A DNA stretch of 64,000 nt, from positions 62,001-126,000 of the forward strand of contig JBQTJX010000014.1 of assembly GCA_052386675.1 (NCBI GenBank). Direction: 5' to 3'. Position numbers and translations under genes: made by a program. This document shows, in pieces, positions 16,339 to 23,522 of this stretch (within the stretch, counting starts at the first letter, position 1; each line of letters starts with the position of its first letter). The notes below the pieces were generated by a model. The model was not told where the DNA came from. It saw only the letters and a list, made by a program, of their open reading frames with translations, and did not search any database. This DNA comes from RBG-16-66-20 sp052386675 (lineage in GTDB: Bacteria; Pseudomonadota; Gammaproteobacteria; Burkholderiales; SG8-39).

Positions 16339-16356
16339 TAATATGCGCGCGCATAT
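16339..16356 (+). promoter_or_regulatory. Candidate livK -10 box overlapped by a 16-bp perfect palindrome
   Basis: TAATAT (16339-16344) is a good -10 box. The palindrome ATATGCGCGCGCATAT (16341-16356) overlaps it, about 68 bp upstream of livK. A repressor bound there would block transcription. No convincing -35 at 16-18 bp spacing is visible, which suggests an activator-dependent or weak promoter. The regulator is unknown. Confidence 0.45.
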
Positions 16357-16423
16357 CAGGCGCACGTCATGTAACTGTGCCCGACCGCCTTATTTCCAAC
16401 CCAACCCCGAATCCGGAGAACCC

Positions 16424-17686
16424 ATGAAGCTGAAGCTTGGACTGACTGTCCTTGCCGCCTCGCTTGCCGTGATCGGCTGCGGCGACAAGCCGGCCGACAC
16501 GAAGAAGACCGCGGAAGTCAAGAAGGATGCGCCGCCCCCGCCGCCCCCGTCCATCGAGATCAAGATCGGCCACGTCGGCCCGCTCACCGGTGGCATCGCG
16601 CACCTGGGCAAGGACAACGAGAACGGCGCGCGCCTCGCGATCGACGAAGCCAACGCGGCCAAGATCAAGATCGACGGCAAGGATGCGAAGTTCATCCTCG
16701 TGCCCGAGGACGACCAGGCCGACCCGAAGGTCGGCACCACCGTCGCGCAGAAGCTGGTGGACGCGAAGGTCGCCGGCGTGGTCGGCCACCTGAACTCTGG
16801 CACGTCCATCCCTGCCTCCGACATCTACAACAAGGCGGGCGTGCCGGTGATCTCCGGCTCGGCCACCAACCCCAAACTCACCGAGCAGGGCTTCAAGGTG
16901 CAGTTCCGCGTCGTCGCGCGCGATGACCAGCAGGGCCCGGCGGTGGCGAACTACATCGCCAGCGCCGCGAAGCCCAAGCTGGTGGCGGTGATCGATGACG
17001 CCACCGCGTACGGCGAAGGCCTCGCCAACGAGGTGGAGAAGTCCCTCAAGGGCTCCAACATCAAGGTGCTGCCGCGCGAGAAGGGCACCGACAAGACCAC
17101 GGACTGGAAGGCGGTGCTCACGAAACTCAAGGGCCGCAACCCGGACGCGATCTTCTACGGCGGCATGGATGCCACCGGCGGGCCGATGCTCAAGCAGGCG
17201 CGCGAGCTGGGCATCAAGGCGGTTTTCTCGTTCGGGGACGGAGCCTGCACCGACGAGATGCCGAAGCTGGCCGGCGCCGCGGCCGACGGCATGCTGTGCT
17301 CGCAGGCCGGCCTGCCGCCCCAGGCGGCGGACAAGAAGTTCCTCGAAGCCTACAAGAAGGCGTTCAATGTCGACCCGATCATCTACGCGCCGTTCACCTA
17401 CGACGCCGCGAACCTGCTGATCGAGGCGATGAAGAAGGCGAACTCGGCCGAGCCGGCAAAGTACCTGCCGGAGCTGGCCAAGATCGACTTCAAGGGCGCC
17501 ACCGGACAGATTTCGTTCGACGACAAGGGCGACCGCAAGGGCGCCGAGATCACGATCTTCACCATGAAAGGCGGCAAGCTGGAGCCGACCGCGATCGTCA
17601 AGGACGGCAAGAGCATGTCCTACGCTGAGTTCGTCGGCGGCGCCGCGCCCGCGGCCGCGCCGGCGAAGGAAGAGGCCAAGAAGTAA
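16424..17686 (+). CDS. livK: Branched-chain amino acid ABC transporter substrate-binding lipoprotein
   Basis: A 420-aa type I periplasmic binding protein. The ATG at 16424 follows CCGGAGAA and begins a lipoprotein signal with lipobox VIGC near residue 20. A proline/lysine-rich linker including PPPPPP follows. IKIGHVGPLTGG, DDQADPKVGTTVAQKLV and VAVIDDATAYGEGLANE are typical Leu/Ile/Val-binding motifs. It has an unusual acidic/alanine-lysine C-terminal tail. It is the first gene of the liv transporter operon and is separated from the permease genes by a terminator. Livability of other ligands (amides, urea) cannot be excluded. Confidence 0.93.
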   Translation: MKLKLGLTVLAASLAVIGCGDKPADTKKTAEVKKDAPPPPPPSIEIKIGHVGPLTGGIAHLGKDNENGARLAIDEANAAKIKIDGKDAKFILVPEDDQADPKVGTTVAQKLVDAKVAGVVGHLNSGTSIPASDIYNKAGVPVISGSATNPKLTEQGFKVQFRVVARDDQQGPAVANYIASAAKPKLVAVIDDATAYGEGLANEVEKSLKGSNIKVLPREKGTDKTTDWKAVLTKLKGRNPDAIFYGGMDATGGPMLKQARELGIKAVFSFGDGACTDEMPKLAGAAADGMLCSQAGLPPQAADKKFLEAYKKAFNVDPIIYAPFTYDAANLLIEAMKKANSAEPAKYLPELAKIDFKGATGQISFDDKGDRKGAEITIFTMKGGKLEPTAIVKDGKSMSYAEFVGGAAPAAAPAKEEAKK

Positions 17687-17707
17687 AGCAGGCTTCACCG
17701 GCAATCG

Positions 17708-17737
17708 AAAACGGCGCCTTCGGGCGCCGTTTTTTTT
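17708..17737 (+). terminator. Terminator between livK and livH
   Basis: The stem ACGGCGCC / GGCGCCGT, extended by AAA/TTT, encloses a TTCG loop and is followed by eight T residues. It lies 14 bp before the livH GTG, so partial read-through would give an excess of binding protein over membrane subunits. Confidence 0.9.
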
Positions 17738-17751
17738 GCTAGGCTCGCCGC

Positions 17752-18729
17752 GTGGACATCTTCGTCCAGCAGATGGTGAACGGGCTGACCCTGGGCGCGG
17801 TATACGCCGTGGTCGCGCTCGGCTACACCATGGTGTACGGCATCATCCAGCTGATCAACTTCGCGCACGGCGAGGTGGTGATGATCGGCGCCATGGTCGC
17901 CTTCACCATCATCAACCTGCTCGCCGCCGGCGGCCTGCCGCCGCTTGCGGTGGTGCTGATCGGAACCGCCTGCGCCGTCCCGGTGTGCATGCTGGTGGGC
18001 TACGGCATGGAGAAGCTCGCCTACCGGCCGCTGCGCCGCGCGCCGCGCCTGGCGCCCCTGATCACCGCCATCGGCGTGTCCATCATCCTGCAGCACCTGG
18101 CGATGCTGGTGTGGAGCCGCAATGTCCTCGCCTTTCCACAAATAATTCCGCTGAAGACATTCCACTTCTTCGGCGCCACGGTGACCGGGGTGCAGCTCAC
18201 CATCCTCGGCCTGTGCTTCTCGCTGATGGCCGGCCTCGCGCTGCTCGTTTACCGCACGCGCCTTGGCACCGCCATGCGCGCCACGGCACAGAACCCGCAG
18301 GTGGCCGGGTTGATGGGCGTGGACATCAATCGCATCATCGCCTCCACCTTCGTGATTGGCGCCGCGCTCGCCGCAGTGGCCGGGGTCATGGTCGGCACCT
18401 ACTACGGCGTGGCGCAGTACACCATGGGCTCCATCCTCGGCCTCAAGGCGTTCGCCGCGGCGGTGCTGGGCGGCATCGGCAACGTGCCCGGCGCGATGGT
18501 GGGCGGGTTGGTGCTCGGCGTGGTGGAGGCGCTGGGTGCGGGCTACATCGGCGAGCTCACGGACTTGTGCCGGTACGGCCTGGGTCCCGCCGAAAAATGC
18601 GCCGACGGCGGCCACTTCATCCTGTTCGGCTCCAATTACCAGGACGTGTTCGCGTTCGTGGTGCTGATCCTGGTGCTGGTGTTCCGGCCCTCCGGGTTGC
18701 TCGGCGAGCGGGTGGGGGACCGTGCATGA
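17752..18729 (+). CDS. livH: Branched-chain amino acid ABC transporter permease LivH
   Basis: A 325-aa inner-membrane permease with eight or so hydrophobic helices. The N-terminus (FVQQMVNGLTLGAVYAVVAL) and GYTMVYGIIQLINFAHGE are diagnostic for LivH. AVLGGIGNVPGAMVGG near residue 240 is the EAA-like loop that contacts the ATPases. The start is GTG. The stop overlaps livM (ATGA). Residues 265-290 carry a small insert with two Cys (LCRYGLGPAEKCADGG), also found in some proteobacterial LivH proteins. It forms the channel with LivM. Confidence 0.95.
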   Translation: MDIFVQQMVNGLTLGAVYAVVALGYTMVYGIIQLINFAHGEVVMIGAMVAFTIINLLAAGGLPPLAVVLIGTACAVPVCMLVGYGMEKLAYRPLRRAPRLAPLITAIGVSIILQHLAMLVWSRNVLAFPQIIPLKTFHFFGATVTGVQLTILGLCFSLMAGLALLVYRTRLGTAMRATAQNPQVAGLMGVDINRIIASTFVIGAALAAVAGVMVGTYYGVAQYTMGSILGLKAFAAAVLGGIGNVPGAMVGGLVLGVVEALGAGYIGELTDLCRYGLGPAEKCADGGHFILFGSNYQDVFAFVVLILVLVFRPSGLLGERVGDRA

Positions 18730-19793
18730 CTACGGCGGTTGCGACGCCGCGCCGGATCTGGATCGCGACCGCGCTGGTTGCGTTGGCGCTGATCGCGCTG
18801 CCGTTTGCGCTGTCCTATGCCGGCACCGCCTGGGTGCGGATCGCGAACTTCGCCGTGCTCTACGTGCTGCTCGCGCTCGGCCTGAACATCGTGGTCGGCT
18901 TCGCGGGTCTGCTCGATCTGGGTTACATCGCGTTCTACGCCGTGGGCGCCTACGCCTATGCGCTGCTCGCTTCGCCGCATTTCGGCCTGCACCTGCCGTT
19001 CTGGGTCATCCTGCCCATAGGCGCGGCGCTCGCGGCGCTGTTCGGCGTCATGCTGGGCGCGCCGACGCTGAAGCTGCGCGGCGACTACCTCGCCATCGTC
19101 ACCCTGGGATTCGGCGAAATCGTGCGGATTTCCCTGAACAACCTTTCGCAACCGGTGAACATCACCCGCGGACCGCAGGGCATCGCGCAGATCGACCCGT
19201 TTCGCGCCGGGGGCTTCGATTTCTCGAGCACCGACACCGTGCTGGGGGTCGCGATCAGCGGACCGATGAAGTACTACTGGCTGCTGGTGGCGGTGGCGGT
19301 GGTGATCATCGTCATAAACATCCGGCTGCAGAACTCGCGCATCGGTCGCGCCTGGGAGGCGGTGCGGGAGGACGAGATCGCGGCGCGCGCCATGGGCATT
19401 GACACCACCGCGGTCAAGCTGCTCGCCTTCGCCATGGGCGCTTCCTTCGGTGGCATTGCCGGGGGCATGTTCGCCGCCATCCAGGGGTTCATCTCGCCCG
19501 AGAGCTTCGTGCTGGTGGAATCGGTGCTGATCGTCTCGATGGTGGTGCTGGGCGGCATGGGCAACATCTGGGGCGTGATCCTGGGCGCGGTGCTGCTGTC
19601 CTTCGTGCCGGAGATCCTGCGCTACACCGTGACGCCGCTGCAGAACGCCCTGTTCGGCAGGATCGTGGTCGAGCCGGAGGTGATCCGGATGCTCATTTTC
19701 GGCCTCGCGCTGGTGCTGGTCATGCTCTACCGCCCGGCGGGCCTGCTGCCCTCGGCGGTGCGCAAGCGGGAACTGGCAGGGGAGACGCAGTGA
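18726..19793 (+). CDS. livM: Branched-chain amino acid ABC transporter permease LivM
   Basis: A 355-aa second permease. NIVVGFAGLLDLGYIAFYAVGAYAYA, split here as NIVVGFAGLLDLGY and IAFYAVGAYAYA, and the loop GDYLAIVTLGFGEIVRI are LivM hallmarks. WEAVREDEIAARAMGI near residue 215 is the ATPase-contact segment. The ATG overlaps the livH stop. The same frame is open far upstream across livH, but that part is a high-GC artefact. The stop overlaps the livG GTG start (GTGA), showing tight coupling through the operon. Confidence 0.95.
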   Translation: MTTAVATPRRIWIATALVALALIALPFALSYAGTAWVRIANFAVLYVLLALGLNIVVGFAGLLDLGYIAFYAVGAYAYALLASPHFGLHLPFWVILPIGAALAALFGVMLGAPTLKLRGDYLAIVTLGFGEIVRISLNNLSQPVNITRGPQGIAQIDPFRAGGFDFSSTDTVLGVAISGPMKYYWLLVAVAVVIIVINIRLQNSRIGRAWEAVREDEIAARAMGIDTTAVKLLAFAMGASFGGIAGGMFAAIQGFISPESFVLVESVLIVSMVVLGGMGNIWGVILGAVLLSFVPEILRYTVTPLQNALFGRIVVEPEVIRMLIFGLALVLVMLYRPAGLLPSAVRKRELAGETQ

Positions 19794-20560
19794 CGGCATT
19801 GCTGGAGGCGACCGGCATCGGCAAGCGTTTCGGCGGCGTGCAGGCGCTCTCCGGGGTGTCGTTCGCCATCGCGCGGGGCGAGATCTACGGTCTTATCGGC
19901 CCCAACGGCGCAGGCAAGACGACGTTGTTCAACGTGCTGACGGGCATCTACATGCCGGATGCGGGCAGTTTCACGTTCGACGGCGACCCGCTGGCCGGAT
20001 TGCCTCCGCATCGGGTCGCCGCGGCCGGCATCGCGCGCACCTTCCAGAACATACGCCTGTTCGCCAACTTGTCGGCGCTGGAGAACGTGATGATCGGCCG
20101 CCACGTGCGTACGCGCGCCGGCGTGCTGGGCGCGGTGCTGCGCAACCGCGCCACGCTGCGGGAAGAGGCGGCGATCGAGCGTCGCGCGCTGGAACTGCTC
20201 GAGTACGTGGGCATCCGCGCGCGCGCCAACGAAGCCGCGGGTGGCCTGCCCTACGGCGACCAGCGGCGCCTCGAGATCGCACGCGCGCTTGCCACCGAGC
20301 CCAAGCTGCTGGCGCTTGACGAGCCTGCGGCAGGCATGAACCCTTCGGAGCGCCTTGCGCTGGCGAAACTCATCGAGCGTATTCGCGCCGACGGTGTCAC
20401 CGTGCTGCTCATTGAGCACGACGTGCGCCTGGTGATGAACGTCTGCGACCGCGTGCTTGTGCTGGACTACGGCGAGCGCATCGCCGAAGGAGCGCCGGCG
20501 CAAGTGCAGCGCGATCCCAAGGTGATCGAGGCATACCTTGGAACCCCGGTCGCGGCATGA
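19790..20560 (+). CDS. livG: Branched-chain amino acid ABC transporter ATPase LivG
   Basis: A 256-aa ATPase. Walker A is GPNGAGKTT near residue 37. The LivG-specific GIARTFQNIRLF follows near 80. The signature region reads LPYGDQRRLEIARALAT near 155, and Walker B is LLALDEPAAGMNP. It begins with GTG after GGGGAG, overlapping the livM stop by 4 bp, and ends overlapping livF by 4 bp. It powers import together with LivF. Confidence 0.96.
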   Translation: MTALLEATGIGKRFGGVQALSGVSFAIARGEIYGLIGPNGAGKTTLFNVLTGIYMPDAGSFTFDGDPLAGLPPHRVAAAGIARTFQNIRLFANLSALENVMIGRHVRTRAGVLGAVLRNRATLREEAAIERRALELLEYVGIRARANEAAGGLPYGDQRRLEIARALATEPKLLALDEPAAGMNPSERLALAKLIERIRADGVTVLLIEHDVRLVMNVCDRVLVLDYGERIAEGAPAQVQRDPKVIEAYLGTPVAA

Positions 20561-21276
20561 GCCTGCTCGAAGCAAAGGGCCTGGAGGTCCACTACGGCGG
20601 TATTCGCGCGGTCAAGGGCGTCGACCTGCATGTCGAGGAGGGCGAGCTGGTGTGCCTGATCGGCGCCAACGGCGCAGGCAAGAGTTCGACCCTGAAGGCG
20701 ATCTGCGGCCTGGTGGCCCGGACGGGCTCGGTGCGCTACGCCGGCGCGGACACCGCCGGCGCGCCGGTGCACGAACTGCCGCGCAAGGGCCTCGTGATGG
20801 TGCCCGAAGGCCGCGGCATCTTTCCTCAGCTCACCGTGGCCGAGAACCTCGCCATGGGCGCGTACGCGAGGAATGACGATTCAATACAAGACGACGTCGC
20901 GCGGCAGTACGACATGTTCCCGCGCCTCAAGGAGCGCCGCGCGCAAACCGCAGGCACGCTTTCGGGCGGCGAGCAACAAATGCTCGCCATGGGCCGGGCG
21001 CTGATGGCGCGGCCCAAGCTCCTGCTGCTGGACGAGCCGTCCATGGGCCTCGCCCCTATGCTGGTGGCGAAGATCTTCGACATCGTGCGTAACATCGCAA
21101 AGCAGGGGGTCACCATCCTGCTGGTGGAGCAGAACGCCCGCATGGCGCTGGAGATCGCCAGCCGGGGCTATGTCATGGAGTCGGGCGCGGTGACCCTCGC
21201 CGACGAGGCGAAGAAGCTGCTCGCGGACCCGAAGGTGCGCGAGGCCTACCTGGGCGAGGAAGCGGGCTCGCGCTAG
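20557..21276 (+). CDS. livF: Branched-chain amino acid ABC transporter ATPase LivF
   Basis: A 239-aa ATPase. Walker A is GANGAGKSS near residue 35. LVMVPEGRGIFPQLTVAENL is the LivF-type segment near 80. The signature is LSGGEQQMLAMGRALM near 140, and Walker B is LLLLDEPSMGLAP. It is the last gene of the liv operon, and a 26-bp palindrome lies just after its stop. The opposite-facing reductase gene ends 49 bp further on. Confidence 0.96.
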   Translation: MSLLEAKGLEVHYGGIRAVKGVDLHVEEGELVCLIGANGAGKSSTLKAICGLVARTGSVRYAGADTAGAPVHELPRKGLVMVPEGRGIFPQLTVAENLAMGAYARNDDSIQDDVARQYDMFPRLKERRAQTAGTLSGGEQQMLAMGRALMARPKLLLLDEPSMGLAPMLVAKIFDIVRNIAKQGVTILLVEQNARMALEIASRGYVMESGAVTLADEAKKLLADPKVREAYLGEEAGSR

Positions 21277-21293
21277 GTCCCGCCGGACCGGGC

Positions 21294-21319
21294 CAAATGT
21301 GTACGATCGTGCACATTTG
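21294..21319. repeat. 26-bp loopless palindrome between convergent genes
   Basis: CAAATGTGTACGA (21294-21306) is followed directly by TCGTGCACATTTG (21307-21319). The arms match at 12 of 13 positions, and the odd pair is a T-G wobble. It occupies half of the 49-bp gap between livF and the convergent reductase. It lacks a T tail on either strand, so it is not a standard terminator. A cruciform or a dimeric protein-binding site is possible. Confidence 0.6.
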
Positions 21320-21325
21320 CGGCCG

Positions 21326-22360
21326 CTAGCCGCCTGCCTTGCCCCCCGCCAGGTCCGCTTGCGTGGTGAAGGTGTCGGCGTAGAACTCTTCTTCTGGCAG
21401 CCGGCACTGTTCGATGAAGTCCTTTTTCGCCGAGTCCACCATGATGGGCACGCCGCAGGCGTAGACCTGGTGCCCGGAGAGGTCCGGGAAGTCCTGCATC
21501 ACGGCGCGGTGGACGAATCCGGCACGTCCGGTCCAGCGATCCTCGGACAGCGCGTCCGAGATCACCGGCACATACCTCAGCCAGCCCTGCGCCGCCCAGC
21601 CCTCGGCGAGCGCGTTCAGGTACAGGTCCCTGGGCCGCCGCCCGCCCCAGTACAGCGTCGCGGGGCGGGAGATTTTCTTTTCGATCATGTGCTCGATGAT
21701 CGCCTTGACGGGCGCGAAACCGGTGCCGGAGGCGACGAACACGATGGGCTTGTCCGAGTCCTCGCGCAGGAAGAAGGTGCCCAGCGGCCCTTCGAAACGC
21801 AGAATGTCGCGCTCCTTCATCTTGCCGAAGACGTGATCGGTGAACTGGCCGCCGGCGACGTGGCGCACGTGCAGCTGGAGGAGTTCCGCGTCGTGCGGCG
21901 CGTTCGCCATGGAGAAGCTGCGGCGCGCACCCTCCTTCAGCAGGAACTCGATGTACTGCCCGGCGAGGAACGCGAGCTTCTCGTTCGCCGGCAGCTTGAG
22001 GTGCAGCGCCATGACGTCTTCGGCCAGCCGCTCCATCTTCTGCACCCTGCAGGGCAGCGTCTTCACCTGGATGTCCCTGGCGGCGCCGACGGTGCGTGCC
22101 TCGATCACCAGGTCCGACAGCGGCTTCGCCTGGCAGAACAGCGCCTTGCCCTGCGCCTTCTCCTCGTCGGTGAGCGCCTTCTTCTGGTACGTGCCGTAGT
22201 CCACGCTGCCGGAGAGGATCTTTCCCTTGCAGCTGCCGCAGGCGCCGTTCTTGCAGCCGTAGGGCAGCACGATGCCCTGGCGCAGCGCGGCGATGAGCAC
22301 AGCCTCGCCGTCCTCGACCTGGAAGGCGTGGCCTGCGGGCTGGACCGTGACGGTGTGCAT
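21326..22360 (-). CDS. 2Fe-2S ferredoxin / FNR-type NAD(P)H reductase (AscD-like)
   Basis: A 344-aa electron-transfer protein. The N-terminal plant-type ferredoxin domain (1-90) has CKNGACGSCKGKIL near residue 36 and the fourth Cys in LFCQAKPL near 70. The FAD domain follows (about 100-200, with FLAGQYIEFLL and RSFSMANAP). The NAD domain has VFVASGTGFAPVKAIIEH near 215. This order matches CDP-6-deoxyglucoseen reductases and oxygenase reductase components. I chose the ATG at 22360 because it begins just before the ferredoxin fold. No partner oxygenase or dehydrase is adjacent, so its acceptor is unknown. Its start lies 3 bp from that of the divergent SDR gene. Confidence 0.9.
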   Translation of the reverse strand: MHTVTVQPAGHAFQVEDGEAVLIAALRQGIVLPYGCKNGACGSCKGKILSGSVDYGTYQKKALTDEEKAQGKALFCQAKPLSDLVIEARTVGAARDIQVKTLPCRVQKMERLAEDVMALHLKLPANEKLAFLAGQYIEFLLKEGARRSFSMANAPHDAELLQLHVRHVAGGQFTDHVFGKMKERDILRFEGPLGTFFLREDSDKPIVFVASGTGFAPVKAIIEHMIEKKISRPATLYWGGRRPRDLYLNALAEGWAAQGWLRYVPVISDALSEDRWTGRAGFVHRAVMQDFPDLSGHQVYACGVPIMVDSAKKDFIEQCRLPEEEFYADTFTTQADLAGGKAGG

Positions 22361-22363
22361 ACA

Positions 22364-23218
22364 ATGTCCGTTGTGAAAAAGCGCCTGCTGATCGCCGGTT
22401 TCGGGGACGTCGCGCGCCGTGCTCTGCCGCACCTGGAGCCCGCGTTCGACTGCCGGCGCGGCTCGCGTGCCTCGGGCTTCGACCTGGACCGGCCCGAAAC
22501 CCTCTCGGGGATCGAAGCGGACGCCGTGCTTCATTGCGCGCCCCCTCCGCCTTCCGGAGAAGCCGACCTGCGCACCGCGAACCTTCTCGCGGCGCTGGAA
22601 AAGGCCCGCATTCTACCCAGCCGGGTGGTCTACGTCAGCACGAGCGGCGTCTATGGCGATTGCGCCGACGCCCTGGTGGACGAATCGCGGCCGGTCCATC
22701 CGCAGACCCCGCGCGCGGTCCGGCGCGCCGATGCGGAGCGCCAGCTTGCACTATGGTGCACCGGGCGCGGCATTCCCCTGGTGGTACTTCGCGCGCCCGG
22801 CATTTACGCCGCCGACAGGCTGCCGGTGGACCGTCTGCGCGCCGGCACGCCGGTGCTGCGGGACGAGGACGATGTGTTCACCAACCACGTCCATGCGGAG
22901 GACCTGGCCACCGCCTGCGCGCGCGCGCTGGAACCCGATGCGCCTGCCGGGACCTACAATGCGAGCGATGACAGCCGTCTGAAGATGGGTGAATGGATGG
23001 ACCTGGTCGCCGACCACGCCGGCCTGCCGCGCCCACCGCGCGTCGCGCGTGGCGAGGCGGCAGTGCGCATCCGCCCGGAACTATTGTCGTTCATGGGTGA
23101 ATCGCGGCGCCTAGACAACACGCGCCTGAAGCGCGTGTTCGGCCTCCGCCTTGCGTTTCCGACGGTGCTCGAAGGACTGAAACATGCCCGCCTTGCTGGT
23201 GCTGACCAACTTGCCTGA
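22364..23218 (+). CDS. NAD(P)-binding SDR/epimerase-family protein (YeeZ-like, atypical)
   Basis: A 284-aa Rossmann-fold protein. The glycine motif LLIAGFGDVARR is at residue 8. VVYVSTSGVYGD near 88 and the VDESRPVHPQTPR segment fit extended SDRs of the YeeZ group. The usual YxxxK active-site pair is not seen: the expected position reads AVRRADAERQL. The protein may therefore bind nucleotide without classic SDR catalysis. The start may be the ATG at 22364 or the in-frame GTG at 22373. Its 3' end overlaps cutA by 35 bp. Confidence 0.82.
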   Translation: MSVVKKRLLIAGFGDVARRALPHLEPAFDCRRGSRASGFDLDRPETLSGIEADAVLHCAPPPPSGEADLRTANLLAALEKARILPSRVVYVSTSGVYGDCADALVDESRPVHPQTPRAVRRADAERQLALWCTGRGIPLVVLRAPGIYAADRLPVDRLRAGTPVLRDEDDVFTNHVHAEDLATACARALEPDAPAGTYNASDDSRLKMGEWMDLVADHAGLPRPPRVARGEAAVRIRPELLSFMGESRRLDNTRLKRVFGLRLAFPTVLEGLKHARLAGADQLA

Positions 23219-23522
23219 CCGCGCCGCGGCCGAGGGCATCGCGGAGATGCTGGTTGATCGGGGCCTCGCTGCCTGCGTCAACATCCTTGCGCCCTGTCGT
23301 TCGGTGTACCGCTGGAAAGGCACTCTGCAGCGCGACGAGGAGCACCCGCTGCTGGTGAAGACCACGACGGAGCGTTATGCCGCGCTGGAAGCCGCAATCC
23401 GCGCCGCGCATCCCTACGAACTTCCGGAGATCATCGCGGTCCCAATCGAGCGCGGCCTGCCGGAGTACCTGACGTGGATCGCAGCCCAAGCCAACCCATC
23501 CGACCCGTCCACGCCTCCATGA
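23184..23522 (+). CDS. cutA: Divalent-cation tolerance protein CutA
   Basis: A 112-aa trimeric cytoplasmic protein of the CutA1 family. LVLTNLPDRAAAEGIAE at the N-terminus, GLAACVNILAPCRSVYRWKG near 26 and HPYELPEIIAVPI near 80 are conserved. E. coli cutA lies next to dsbD, and the same arrangement is seen here: the stop overlaps the dsbD ATG (ATGA). CutA has been linked to copper tolerance and to signalling, but its molecular role is unsettled. Confidence 0.95.
   Translation: MPALLVLTNLPDRAAAEGIAEMLVDRGLAACVNILAPCRSVYRWKGTLQRDEEHPLLVKTTTERYAALEAAIRAAHPYELPEIIAVPIERGLPEYLTWIAAQANPSDPSTPP

Noticed and set aside
17736..18725. In-frame upstream extension of livM across all of livH
   Set aside because: The extension has no membrane-permease character and lies in the wrong frame of livH; the livM start at 18726 overlaps the livH stop as expected.
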